A stretch of DNA of 64,000 bases from G963668605 sp963668605 (GTDB taxonomy: Bacteria > Acidobacteriota > Terriglobia > Bryobacterales > Bryobacteraceae): contig OY764903.1 of assembly GCA_963668605.1 (NCBI GenBank), forward strand, positions 3,224,001-3,288,000, given 5' to 3'. Numbering within the stretch: position 1 is the stretch's first letter; each line of letters starts with the position of its first letter. Positions 1-8,733 of the stretch are shown piece after piece. The notes below the pieces were generated by a model. The model was not told the DNA's origin. It ran no database searches and saw nothing but the letters and a program-made list of their open reading frames with translations. The translations under genes and the position numbers were made by a program.

Positions 1-77
1 TCACCCAATTTCACTTGCGCACTGTAAGTATTTCAGGCACAATTATCTTTAATTTTGACAGCGCGGAGGCGCTTTAA

Positions 78-3000
78 ATGTTAGTTAGACGCTTTGTCAC
101 CGTCATTTCCTGTATTACTCTGTCAGCTCTGTGCGTAGCGCCGCCTGCCGCCGGCCAGAGCAACTATCCTTACAGCATCAGGACGATCGCCGGATCGTTT
201 CCGCTGGGCGATGGAGGGCCTGCCAGCGCGGCACTGCTCGAGTTTCCAACCGCAGCCGCGGCAGATGGTAGCGGCAACGTGTTTATCGCGGATAATCAGA
301 ACAGGTTACTCCGAAAAGTGGATTCCCGCGGCAACATTTCCACGATTGCGGGTTACACGGGCTATGTATTCGATCTCCAATTGGACACAGCAGGCAATCT
401 CTATTTCACCGACGTGTTGCGCATTTACAGGTTGACCACCGCGGGCGTGCTCAGCACCATCGCCGGCACGGGCGAATCCGCATTCAAGGGCGATGGGGGA
501 CCCGCAACCAGCGCCGCCTTCAAGGGCATCCAGGGTCTTGCACTCGACAAAGCGGGCAACATCTTCGTCGCCGACATGCTTGACAACCGTATCCGCAAGA
601 TCACTGCCGACGGCATTATCCGAACCATAGCCGGCACGGGCGATGCAGGATTCTCCGGAGATGGATCCCCGGCCGTGACCGCGAAGCTCGATTGGCCGAC
701 GGGTGTCGCGGTGAGCAGCGGAGGCGAAGTAATTATCGCCGACTATTGGAACGACCGCGTCAGAAAGATCGACGGAGACGGAATCATCTCCACAATTGGA
801 GGGGACGGCTATTGGGGCGCCACCCGCGACGGCAACCTGGCGATCGAGGCCTCGATACGCGGACCGTGGTCAGTGGCGTTCGATTCCAAGGGCACGCTTT
901 ATATCTCGGAGCAAGACGGCGCCAGAATCCGCAAAATCCTGCCCACACGAATTATTCAAAGCGTGGCGGGCACCGGCACATTCGGTTTCTCCGGCGACGG
1001 CGGTTCGCCGCTTTCGGCGAAGATCTCATCTCCCGCCGGTATCTCCATCGACGCAACGGGAAATCTGTGGTTTGCGGACTTTGGCAACCACAGAATTCGC
1101 AAAGTAGATAGCGGCGGCACTGTGATCACAACACTCGCGGGCCGGAGTCATTTCGGCGGCGACAATGGACCCGCGACAACAGCGCTGCTCCAGCGGCCCG
1201 GGTTTGCCGCCGTATCGGCGAAGGGCGACGTCTACATCGCGGATTCGTTGAACAGCCGCATTCGCGTGGTCACGCCCGACGGCGTCATCAAGACGATCGC
1301 CGGCACCGGCGAGAGCGGCATGGTCGGAGAGGGCGGACCTGCCGCGGCGGCGACCGTCGTCAATCCCGGCCCGATGGCCTTCGACAGCACTGGCAACCTG
1401 TTCATCGCGGACCGCGGCAATTACCGCGTGAGGAAACTCTCGCCGGCCGGCGTCATTTCGTCCGTGGCGGGCAACGGCACGTCCGGCTATTCAGGCGATG
1501 GGGGGCCATCAACGACGGCCGCATTCAACGCCATCAATGGACTGGCCGTCGACAAGGCAGGCAACATCTACGTTGGCGATACGGGTAACCACCGCGTGAG
1601 GAAGATCACACCGGACCTCCAGATCAGCACCGTGGCCGGCACCGGCGTAAAAGGCTTCAGCGGCGACGGTTCCCTGGCCACCAGTGCCAAACTGTACAGT
1701 CCGTATTCTCTGGCCATGGATGATGCGGGCAACCTTTACATTGAGGATTACGGCAACAACCGCATCCGCAAGGTCGACGCCGCGGGAATTATCAGCACCG
1801 TCGCGGGTACCGGCGAGTGCTGCTCGAGCGGGGATAACGGCCCGGCCCTCAGTGCACGAATCTCAACCAACAGCATTGCCGCCGATGGAGCGGGCAACCT
1901 CTACCTCTCGGACGATACCGCCATCCGCAAAATCGACACCTCTGGCGTCATCCGCCTGATCGCCGGCTCGAACACCGCCGGCTTCGGCGGAGACGGGGGC
2001 CCGGCGCTCAGCGCAAATCTTCGAGGCCCTTATGGCATGGCCGTCGACGCCACCGGCAGCATCTACATTGCGGACACGGAGAACAACCGCATTCGCAAAC
2101 TGGAAATTAACGCGCCGGCGAAGCTGGAGATCGCCGATGGCGACAACCAGACCGGGACCGTCGGACAGCCGCTCGCCAAAGCCTTGCGCGTGCGCGTGCT
2201 GGGCAGTTCCGGCGCGGGAGTGGCCGGCGTCGTGATCGCCTTCGCGGTTACGGCGGGCGAGGCTAAACTCAGCGCCTCGGCAGCGGTCACGGATCAGAAC
2301 GGAGTGGCCGCCATTAGCGCGACGCCGAACAAAGTGGGAGCGACCACAGTTTCCGCCACGACCGGCAGTCTCAAAGTAAACTTCAGCATCGCAGCGCAAG
2401 CCGGCAGCGGTGGTGGCGAACCGGTGGTGGATCCCGATACGCCCAAAATCTCGGCGGGAGGCATCGTGCAGCAAGGCTACAGTGTGCCCACTGTGAAACA
2501 GATTTCGCCCGGCGGCATTGTAACGATCTATGGCGAGAACTTCGCGGCAACAAGCTCCGCTCCCGCCTTGGCGCCCTTGACGGACGGCAGGCTGCCGGTG
2601 AAATACGCAGGCCTGTGCGTCTATGTGGGCGCGGAGGCCGTGCCGATTTTCGGTTTCACGCCGAATCAGATTACTGTGCAGATACCGAGAGTGGCCAGCG
2701 GCAGCGTCGGCGTACAGATCAGGCGCTATTGCGGCGAAACCAGAGAACTGCGCAGCAACGTGGAAACCGTGACCGCGCAAGCGGCCACGCCGGAGTTTCT
2801 GTACCTCAAGAACAACTCGGACGGCGTGAATCCGGTCGCGGTTCACGATTCCATAACCTACAAGTGGATCGGGCCAGTCGGCCTGCTGCCGGGGGTGGAA
2901 AGCGCTCCGGCTAAGGCGGGAGACTACCTGACGATCTATGGAGTCGGCTTCGGCGACACATCGCCGGCGCTGGTCGCCGGACAAACCGTAAACGGGACGC

Positions 3001-3209
3001 CGCGGCTCGCGCAACCAGCGCAGGTCAGCATCGGCGGCGTCAACGTGAGCGCCGCGGATTTGCTCTACATCGGCCTGTCGCCCAACTACATTGGGCTCTA
3101 TCAGCTAAATATCAGAGTGCCGCAAGGCATCCCGAGCGGGAATCAGAGCATCACGTTGCGCATCGGCGCCAGCAATTCGCCGGCCGGAGCGTATCTTGCG
3201 ATCGAGTAG
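78..3209 (+). CDS. Exported NHL-repeat protein with C-terminal TIGR03437-like domain
   Basis: A 1043-residue secreted protein. Residues 1-27 form a signal peptide ending near PAAGQS. Residues of about 30-675 are a long series of NHL repeats of roughly 50 residues, each with the pattern TIAGTG-GFSGDGGPA-A-L-P-G(I/V)-D-GN-YIAD-NRIRK, which should fold as one or two beta-propellers. A Big-1-like Ig segment follows (about 680-770, AxxxxTDQNGVA). The last 230 residues have the ISAGGIVQ...SPGGIVTIYGENF pattern of the 'Solibacter uncharacterized C-terminal' domain, seen again at 52551-54317. NHL propellers usually bind ligands or proteins, so the exact role is unknown. A GGAGG sequence precedes the ATG. 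Confidence 0.85.
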   Translation: MLVRRFVTVISCITLSALCVAPPAAGQSNYPYSIRTIAGSFPLGDGGPASAALLEFPTAAAADGSGNVFIADNQNRLLRKVDSRGNISTIAGYTGYVFDLQLDTAGNLYFTDVLRIYRLTTAGVLSTIAGTGESAFKGDGGPATSAAFKGIQGLALDKAGNIFVADMLDNRIRKITADGIIRTIAGTGDAGFSGDGSPAVTAKLDWPTGVAVSSGGEVIIADYWNDRVRKIDGDGIISTIGGDGYWGATRDGNLAIEASIRGPWSVAFDSKGTLYISEQDGARIRKILPTRIIQSVAGTGTFGFSGDGGSPLSAKISSPAGISIDATGNLWFADFGNHRIRKVDSGGTVITTLAGRSHFGGDNGPATTALLQRPGFAAVSAKGDVYIADSLNSRIRVVTPDGVIKTIAGTGESGMVGEGGPAAAATVVNPGPMAFDSTGNLFIADRGNYRVRKLSPAGVISSVAGNGTSGYSGDGGPSTTAAFNAINGLAVDKAGNIYVGDTGNHRVRKITPDLQISTVAGTGVKGFSGDGSLATSAKLYSPYSLAMDDAGNLYIEDYGNNRIRKVDAAGIISTVAGTGECCSSGDNGPALSARISTNSIAADGAGNLYLSDDTAIRKIDTSGVIRLIAGSNTAGFGGDGGPALSANLRGPYGMAVDATGSIYIADTENNRIRKLEINAPAKLEIADGDNQTGTVGQPLAKALRVRVLGSSGAGVAGVVIAFAVTAGEAKLSASAAVTDQNGVAAISATPNKVGATTVSATTGSLKVNFSIAAQAGSGGGEPVVDPDTPKISAGGIVQQGYSVPTVKQISPGGIVTIYGENFAATSSAPALAPLTDGRLPVKYAGLCVYVGAEAVPIFGFTPNQITVQIPRVASGSVGVQIRRYCGETRELRSNVETVTAQAATPEFLYLKNNSDGVNPVAVHDSITYKWIGPVGLLPGVESAPAKAGDYLTIYGVGFGDTSPALVAGQTVNGTPRLAQPAQVSIGGVNVSAADLLYIGLSPNYIGLYQLNIRVPQGIPSGNQSITLRIGASNSPAGAYLAIE

Positions 3210-3237
3210 CCGCGCACGGCGTACGGGGTGCATCCGC

Positions 3238-3243
3238 TACACT
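3238..3243 (+). promoter_or_regulatory. TACACT -10-like box, leaderless spacing
   Basis: TACACT ends 8 nt before the GTG at 3252, with no Shine-Dalgarno sequence between. Confidence 0.4.
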
Positions 3244-3251
3244 GAAAATCA

Positions 3252-4520
3252 GTGCCGGGTGCTCTCAATCTGTTAAAAAACTCGAAGACAGTCCTGCCCG
3301 GAGTGAAGTCGGTGGCGGATCTCGCGCAGCAGTGCGGGGTGCGCGAATGCCTGCAATGGTTCACACGAGAGAAGCAGTGGATCAATGAGCGGCATCTGGA
3401 GCTGTGCCGAATTCCCGCGCCGACGTTTCGCGAGCAGGAACGCGCCGGGTGGTTTGTCGAGCGCTTCCGCGCGCTCGGTTGCGACGCCAGTCTCGACCGG
3501 GCCGGCAACGTCATCGCCTGGCCCGGAGGCGAATCCGCGGGTCCCTGCGTCGCACTGACGGCGCATCTCGACACCGTGCTTGCTCCGCGCCTGCCCGAGG
3601 AGATCCACGCTAAACCGGATGGCCGATTCTATGGCCCGGGCATTTCCGACAACGGCGCCGGTCTCGCCGCGCTGCTCGCCATCGCCGCCGCCATCCAGGC
3701 CTCCCCGCTCATGGAAGACTGCAATCTTCCGCTGCTGCTGATCGCCAACGTAGGCGAAGAGGGCGAAGGCAATTTGAGCGGCATGCGCTACCTCTGCCGC
3801 CACTCGCCGCTAGCCTCCAAACTGCAATCGTTTATCGTGCTCGATGGTCCGAACACGGACCACATCACAGTGCAGGCGTTGGCCAGCCGGCGCTATGAAA
3901 TCACTGTCAGCGGTCCCGGCGGCCACAGTTGGACGGACTTCGGGACGGCCAATCCGATCCATACGCTCAGCCGCCTGATCGCCAACTTCGCCGACGGGCG
4001 CAGCAACGGAATTCTCGGCTCGCCGCGCACGACTTTCAACTTCGGAACGGTGGAAGGCGGGCTGAGCATTAACTCGATACCCACCTCGGCGCAGGCCAAA
4101 CTCGATATCCGCTCCGAGTCGCCACAGAAGATCGATGAGTATGTCGCAGACCTCACGCTAGCGGCGGAACGCGCGCTGGAAGTGGAGAACGCGGGAGCCT
4201 CGAGCGGGCGTGCCGCCGCGAAGATACGTGAGATCGGATCACGCCCCGGCGGTCAACTGCCCGACGATGCCGAAATCCTCGCGTGGCTACGCGCCGTCGA
4301 TGCGCATTTCGGAATTCGCGCGGTGATCGATTGCGCTTCCACCGACGCGAACATCCCGCTCTCGCTCGGCCTGCCCGCCGTCTCGATCGGAGCGGGGGGA
4401 CAGGGAGGCGGCGCCCATACGCCGTCCGAGTGGTTTCATCCCGAAGGCCGCGACGCCGGCCTGCGGCGCATTCTTCTCGCGCTGAATCTGCTCATGCGGG
4501 GAGCGTCAGGCGCGCCGTGA
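3252..4520 (+). CDS. M20-family metallopeptidase (deacetylase/dipeptidase-like)
   Basis: A 422-residue zinc hydrolase of the M20/ArgE/DapE clan. The metal-site motifs are in order: TAHLDTV near residue 100, then PGISDNGAG (bridging Asp) and NVGEEGEG (catalytic Glu followed by a metal-binding Glu). The central SGPGGHSW segment is the dimerisation-domain His, and a late GAGGQGGGAHTPSEW motif supplies the last metal His. The substrate is probably a peptide or N-acyl amino acid and cannot be fixed further. The GTG start is 8 nt downstream of a TACACT box with no Shine-Dalgarno sequence. The stop overlaps the GTG of the EamA gene (GTGA), so the two are probably cotranscribed. Confidence 0.88.
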   Translation: MPGALNLLKNSKTVLPGVKSVADLAQQCGVRECLQWFTREKQWINERHLELCRIPAPTFREQERAGWFVERFRALGCDASLDRAGNVIAWPGGESAGPCVALTAHLDTVLAPRLPEEIHAKPDGRFYGPGISDNGAGLAALLAIAAAIQASPLMEDCNLPLLLIANVGEEGEGNLSGMRYLCRHSPLASKLQSFIVLDGPNTDHITVQALASRRYEITVSGPGGHSWTDFGTANPIHTLSRLIANFADGRSNGILGSPRTTFNFGTVEGGLSINSIPTSAQAKLDIRSESPQKIDEYVADLTLAAERALEVENAGASSGRAAAKIREIGSRPGGQLPDDAEILAWLRAVDAHFGIRAVIDCASTDANIPLSLGLPAVSIGAGGQGGGAHTPSEWFHPEGRDAGLRRILLALNLLMRGASGAP

Positions 4521-5416
4521 GCACACGGGTACACGTTCCTTCCTGGCAGGCGGACCTCGCTCTAACCATCATTGCGGTGATCTGGGGCAGCACCTTCGTT
4601 GTGGTGAAGAGCGCACTCGGCGGCGCTTCGACGATGCTGTTCCTGACGTTGCGCTTCACCATCGCCACGGCGGCGCTGGCCGTAATTTATCGCGGCCACA
4701 TAACTTCCGTGAACCCGTCGAGTTCACGCACGCTGCGCGGCGGACTCTTGGCGGGCCTGTTCCTGATCGTCTCCTACTTCCTGCAAACGCAAGGCCTGCG
4801 CTTCACAACGGCATCGAAATCTGCTTTCATCACTGGCCTCTGCGCCGTGCTGGTGCCGTTGTTGTCCGCGCTTGTTTATCGGAAGATGCCGGGCGGCGCG
4901 GAGATTCTCGGGGTGCTGACGGCCACCGCCGGCATGGCGCTGCTCACGATTCGCTGGGACAATCTGAAACTCGAGTTGGGCGATGCACTCACGCTCGGGT
5001 GCGCCTTCGGCTTCGCCGTGCACATTATCGTCGTCGGCCACTACGGACGAGACGGCGGCTATGAACTTCTCAGCCTGACACAAATCGCCGTGGCGGCAGC
5101 ACTCGGCTGGATCAGTTTCCAGTGGATGGAAACTCCGCGGCTCATATGGAGCCCCGGCCTAGTGACTGCGCTGCTCGTCACCGGACTGCTGGCCACAGCA
5201 CTAGCGTTCACCGTGATGGCCTGGGCGCAGCAGCATACGACCCCCACGCACACGGCGCTGATCTTGTCGCTGGAACCGGTGGCTGCCTGTGTCACGGCGT
5301 GGCTGGTCGATGGCGAAACGCTTTCGCCGGCGGGCATCGTGGGCGCCCTGCTGATCTTGTGCGGCATCCTGCTCGCGGAATTGAAACCGTTTGGGGTCCG
5401 CCCACATCCATCTTAA
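4517..5416 (+). CDS. EamA/DMT-family transporter
   Basis: A 299-residue inner-membrane protein with about ten hydrophobic helices arranged as two EamA repeats. The first repeat begins at ALTIIAVIWGSTF, typical of the drug/metabolite transporter superfamily; the second ends in LSLEPVAACVTAWLVDGE, the classic EamA signature. The reading frame is open further upstream (to 4283), but that part lies inside the M20 gene. The GTG at 4517, overlapping the M20 stop by 4 bp, starts the protein just before the first membrane helix and is the better start. The substrate is unknown; family members export amino acids or metabolites. Coupling to a peptidase would fit export of a product, which is only inference. 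Confidence 0.85.
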   Translation: MSTRVHVPSWQADLALTIIAVIWGSTFVVVKSALGGASTMLFLTLRFTIATAALAVIYRGHITSVNPSSSRTLRGGLLAGLFLIVSYFLQTQGLRFTTASKSAFITGLCAVLVPLLSALVYRKMPGGAEILGVLTATAGMALLTIRWDNLKLELGDALTLGCAFGFAVHIIVVGHYGRDGGYELLSLTQIAVAAALGWISFQWMETPRLIWSPGLVTALLVTGLLATALAFTVMAWAQQHTTPTHTALILSLEPVAACVTAWLVDGETLSPAGIVGALLILCGILLAELKPFGVRPHPS

Positions 5417-5438
5417 GTAGGGAAGCACCCGCTTCCGA

Positions 5439-5444
5439 TATAAT
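5439..5444 (+). promoter_or_regulatory. Candidate -10 box for htrA-like gene
   Basis: A perfect TATAAT lies 40 bp before the ATG of the serine protease, inside the 68-bp gap after the EamA gene. No good -35 hexamer is visible at 17 bp. A GGGAGG ribosome-binding site lies about 10 nt before the ATG, so this transcript would have a leader. Confidence 0.4.
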
Positions 5445-5484
5445 TGTGAGAGAAAGTCTTTCGCCCAGGGAGGCAGACACACCT

Positions 5485-7089
5485 ATGAGTTTCTGGAGTT
5501 TAACGCGCCAGCACCGGTTTTTATCCGTCAGCCTCGTGCTACTGACCCTCTCGATAGGAATTTTGATCGGGACGTTGCTGAGCACGCACGTGACCTCGGC
5601 GAAAGGCCAGGCGGCCGCGCCCGACGCCACGCCGCTGATGATTCCGAGCGCCCAAGCGATCTCCAGCGAGTTCACCAAGCTTGCCAAACAACTCGAGCCT
5701 TCAGTCGTCAACATCACCACCGATTACACTCCGAAAGCGAGGGCCGGCAGTAAGAATCGCGGCCCGCAGATGGAGGAGAACGGCGATGAGGAAGAAGACA
5801 GCATGGATCTGTTCCGGCGCTTCTTCCGGGGACCGGGCGGCTCCGAGACGCCCTCGCGGCCATTCAAGCAGGAGGCCACGGGCTCCGGTTTCATCGTCGA
5901 TAAGAACGGCTACGTGATCACGAACTACCACGTGATCGAGAAGGCTGACCACATCAAGGTGAAGATGCAGGGCGATCGCACCGACTACAAGGCCAAGGTC
6001 ATCGGGTTCGATCGCGAGACCGACATCGCCGTGATCAAGATCGACACGGGCAAGCCGCTGCCGCCGGTAAAGGTGGGCAACTCGGACGCCGTGCAGGTTG
6101 GCGATTGGGCAGTAGCCATCGGCTCTCCGTTCGGGCTCGAGGCTTCGGTCACGGCCGGCATCATCAGCGCCACGGGTCGCGACGTAGGCTCACAACAATT
6201 TCAACGCTTCATCCAGACCGACGCCGCGATCAATCCCGGCAACAGCGGCGGTCCGCTGTTGAATATCCGCGGCGAACTGATCGGAGTGAATACGGCCATC
6301 GCAACCGTGAACGGCGGCTATCAGGGCATCGGCTTCGCGCTGCCTGTGAACACAGCCGTGCGCGTGTATAACCAGATCATCAAGTCGGGCCGCGTGACGC
6401 GCGGGTCGATCGGTGTCTCCTGGAATAAGAACGACAAGCCCGAGGTGCTGAAAGCTCTCGGCGCCAACAGTGGCGTTCTGGTGGAATCGGTGACCGAGGG
6501 CGGACCGGCCGAGAAGGCCGGAGTGAAGCCCGAAGACATTATTGTCGCGATGAACGGCAAGCCTATTAAGGATGGCGACGACCTGGTCAACCGCGTAGCC
6601 GATACGCCCGTGGGCACCGAGGTGAATCTCACGGTCGATCGCGCGGGGAAGAAACTCGACAAGAAGCTCACCATCGGCGACCGCACACAGGTCTTTGCCA
6701 ACGATCCGCGCTTCCGCGGCGACCGGCAGAATGAACCGGCCGAGAAGGAAGGGACTCCGGCGAAATTCGGCATCTACGTGCGCAACTTCACGGACGCCGA
6801 ACGCGAGGCGAAGAACTTCGAGGACAAGCGCGGAGTCGTCGTCACGCGCCTCGAGCCCAACTCGTTCGCCGAAGAGATCGGCATCCGCGATGGCGATGTG
6901 ATCGTCTCCATCAACCGCCAGCCGGTCGCCACAGTCGAGGACGTGCGCAGGCTCCAGGCGGGCCTCAAAGCGGGCGACGCGGTGGCATTCCGCATCCTGC
7001 GCGGCATTCAGACGCCGGGCACGCGCGGCGGACGGCAGTACACGTGGCAGGGCATGTTCCTGGCGGGCACGCTGCCCGATAACAAGTAG
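5485..7089 (+). CDS. HtrA/DegP-family periplasmic serine protease (Do-like)
   Basis: A 534-residue ATP-independent protease/chaperone for envelope quality control. An N-terminal hydrophobic helix (about residues 11-33) anchors or exports it. The trypsin-like domain carries the catalytic triad His149 (ITNYHVIE), Asp180 (RETDIAVIK) and Ser254 (GNSGGP). Two PDZ domains follow, near 315-400 (GVLVESVTEGGPAEKAGVKPEDII) and 430-530 (GVVVTRLEPNSFAEEIGIRDGDVI). An acidic insert rich in E and D (about 97-107) lies before the protease domain, in the position of the regulatory LA loop. The ATG at 5485 is chosen because it follows a GGGAGG site and gives a signal-anchor; the longer reading frame from 5122 overlaps the transporter. 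Confidence 0.92.
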   Translation: MSFWSLTRQHRFLSVSLVLLTLSIGILIGTLLSTHVTSAKGQAAAPDATPLMIPSAQAISSEFTKLAKQLEPSVVNITTDYTPKARAGSKNRGPQMEENGDEEEDSMDLFRRFFRGPGGSETPSRPFKQEATGSGFIVDKNGYVITNYHVIEKADHIKVKMQGDRTDYKAKVIGFDRETDIAVIKIDTGKPLPPVKVGNSDAVQVGDWAVAIGSPFGLEASVTAGIISATGRDVGSQQFQRFIQTDAAINPGNSGGPLLNIRGELIGVNTAIATVNGGYQGIGFALPVNTAVRVYNQIIKSGRVTRGSIGVSWNKNDKPEVLKALGANSGVLVESVTEGGPAEKAGVKPEDIIVAMNGKPIKDGDDLVNRVADTPVGTEVNLTVDRAGKKLDKKLTIGDRTQVFANDPRFRGDRQNEPAEKEGTPAKFGIYVRNFTDAEREAKNFEDKRGVVVTRLEPNSFAEEIGIRDGDVIVSINRQPVATVEDVRRLQAGLKAGDAVAFRILRGIQTPGTRGGRQYTWQGMFLAGTLPDNK

Positions 7090-7108
7090 GCGCAACGGCC
7101 GCGTCTGT

Positions 7109-7114
7109 TACACT
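7109..7114 (+). promoter_or_regulatory. TACACT -10-like box, leaderless spacing
   Basis: TACACT ends 8 nt before the GTG at 7123 and no Shine-Dalgarno sequence lies between. The same hexamer at the same distance precedes the GTG at 3252. Confidence 0.4.
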
Positions 7115-7122
7115 AAAACGTC

Positions 7123-7647
7123 GTGAAATCAAAGCATCTGTTAGCTTTAGCAATCGCAGTAGGCTGTGCGCTGGCCGGGGCCGCGGAGCAGAAGAAGTCT
7201 GCCGCCACAAAGAAAGCCCCAGCGGCCACAGCCTCAAAAAAGGCTGCGACGACAAAAGCTCCAGCAAAAAAAACGCCCGCGAAAACGGCTGCTAAGTCAA
7301 CAAGCAAGTCAACTAGCAAGACCAGGAGCAAGACCGCCGCGCGCCGGCGCAAACCGGCCGCTCCGCCACGCCCGCGCGGACAACAGACTCCGACCGCGGA
7401 GCGCTACAAAGAGATTCAGCAATCACTGATCGATCGAGGATTCCTGTCAGACACGCCTACCGGCACGTGGGGACCCGGATCGATCGACGCCCTCAAACGA
7501 TTCCAGCAGCAACAAAAAATACCATCTACCGGGAAGCTCGATTCCTTGACACTCATTGCACTCGGGCTTGGACCACAGCGAAATGCAACCGCACAAGTGA
7601 GGCCAATCAATGAAAATCGGAGTACCGAAGGAAATCAAGGACCATGA
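7123..7647 (+). CDS. Exported peptidoglycan-binding protein with Lys/Ala/Thr-rich tail
   Basis: A 174-residue protein with a signal peptide (residues 1-21, ending ALAGAAEQ), then about 65 residues almost entirely K, A, T, P, S and R in the style of histone H1 tails (KKSAATKKAP, AKKTPAKTAA, STSKSTSKT), then a PG_binding_1 domain near 95-150 (YKEIQQSLIDRGF, GPGSIDALKRFQ, LDSLTLIALGLG). It probably binds peptidoglycan in the periplasm; the basic tail could contact anionic glycans or lipids. It starts with GTG. Its 3' end overlaps the alanine dehydrogenase gene by 38 bp in another frame, which implies translational coupling. Confidence 0.75.
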   Translation: MKSKHLLALAIAVGCALAGAAEQKKSAATKKAPAATASKKAATTKAPAKKTPAKTAAKSTSKSTSKTRSKTAARRRKPAAPPRPRGQQTPTAERYKEIQQSLIDRGFLSDTPTGTWGPGSIDALKRFQQQQKIPSTGKLDSLTLIALGLGPQRNATAQVRPINENRSTEGNQGP

Positions 7648-8722
7648 GGCACGCGTCGGGCTTGTCCCCAGCGGCGTCACAGCTCTAAAGGAAGCCGGTC
7701 ACGAGGTAGTCGTGCAGACCGGAGCGGGCAAGGGGAGTTCCCTTCCCGACGAGGACTACATAGCCGTCGGCGCGACCATCCTGCCCAGCGCCGCGGAGGT
7801 CTGGAGCACAGCCGATCTGGTCGTCAAGGTGAAGGAACCGCAACCGGCCGAGTATCCTTTTCTACGCCCGGACCTGCTGCTGTTTACCTACCTCCATCTT
7901 GCGCCGCTGCCTGGACTGACGGAAAACCTGCTGAAATCCAAGGTGAGTGCCGTCGCCTACGAGACGATCCGCGAGAAGGACGGATCGCTTCCGCTGCTCA
8001 CACCGATGAGTGAAGTGGCTGGGCGCATGTCCGTACAGGTCGGTGCGCAGTACCTCGAAGCACCCAACGGCGGACGCGGAATCCTGCTGGGCGGCGTGCC
8101 GGGCGTCGCGCCGGCCAACGTCGTGATCCTGGGCGGCGGCGTCGTCGGCGCCAATGCGGCCAAAATGGCCGTGGGACTTGGCGCGCACGTCACGATCATC
8201 GACCGCAACCTGAACCGCCTGCGCGAACTCGACGACATTTTCAATAGCCAGTTGGTAACGCTCGCGTCCAACGTCTGGACGATCACGGAGTCATTGAAAA
8301 TCGCCGACCTCGTTATCGGGGCCGTGTTGATTCCCGGCGCGTCCGCACCCAAGCTTGTGCGCCGCGAAATGCTCAAGCTCATGAAGCCCGGCTCCGTCCT
8401 GGTCGACGTCGCCATCGATCAGGGCGGCTGCTTCGAGACTTCGCGCGCGACGACGCACACCGAGCCGATCTACTTCGTCGACAATGTGCTGCATTACTGC
8501 GTCTCGAACATGCCGGCCGCAGTAGCGCGGACGTCGACCTTCGCGCTGACCAACGCAACGTTCCCCTATCTACTCGAACTTGCCAACCGCGGGCTAAAGC
8601 AAGCCTGCGAGCACAGCCAGGCGATCACAGAAGGCGTCAACACGTGCAACGGCCACATCACCTACGAAGCCGTGGCCGAGTCGCAGAACCGCCCATGGAA
8701 GCAACTGGCCGCGGTATTGTAG
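7610..8722 (+). CDS. ald: Alanine dehydrogenase
   Basis: A 370-residue cytoplasmic enzyme for the NAD-dependent interconversion of L-alanine with pyruvate and ammonia. It begins MKIGVPKEIKDHEARVGLVP, the standard N-terminus with the substrate-binding Arg and Lys. A KVKEP motif with the second substrate Lys follows, then SEVAGRMSVQ, and a Rossmann motif VVILGGGVVGANAAKMA. The length is that of the family. The ATG lies inside the 3' end of the peptidoglycan-binding gene, and purU starts 11 bp after its stop, so the three genes may be read together. Alanine is a peptidoglycan precursor, a possible but unproven link to the upstream gene. Confidence 0.95.
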   Translation: MKIGVPKEIKDHEARVGLVPSGVTALKEAGHEVVVQTGAGKGSSLPDEDYIAVGATILPSAAEVWSTADLVVKVKEPQPAEYPFLRPDLLLFTYLHLAPLPGLTENLLKSKVSAVAYETIREKDGSLPLLTPMSEVAGRMSVQVGAQYLEAPNGGRGILLGGVPGVAPANVVILGGGVVGANAAKMAVGLGAHVTIIDRNLNRLRELDDIFNSQLVTLASNVWTITESLKIADLVIGAVLIPGASAPKLVRREMLKLMKPGSVLVDVAIDQGGCFETSRATTHTEPIYFVDNVLHYCVSNMPAAVARTSTFALTNATFPYLLELANRGLKQACEHSQAITEGVNTCNGHITYEAVAESQNRPWKQLAAVL

Positions 8723-8733
8723 TTAGTTCGTAG

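Noticed and set aside
78..2100. Regularly spaced DNA similarity that could suggest a CRISPR or minisatellite
   Set aside because: The period of about 150 bp is due to protein NHL repeats in one frame; units differ at the DNA level and have no constant repeat/spacer layout.
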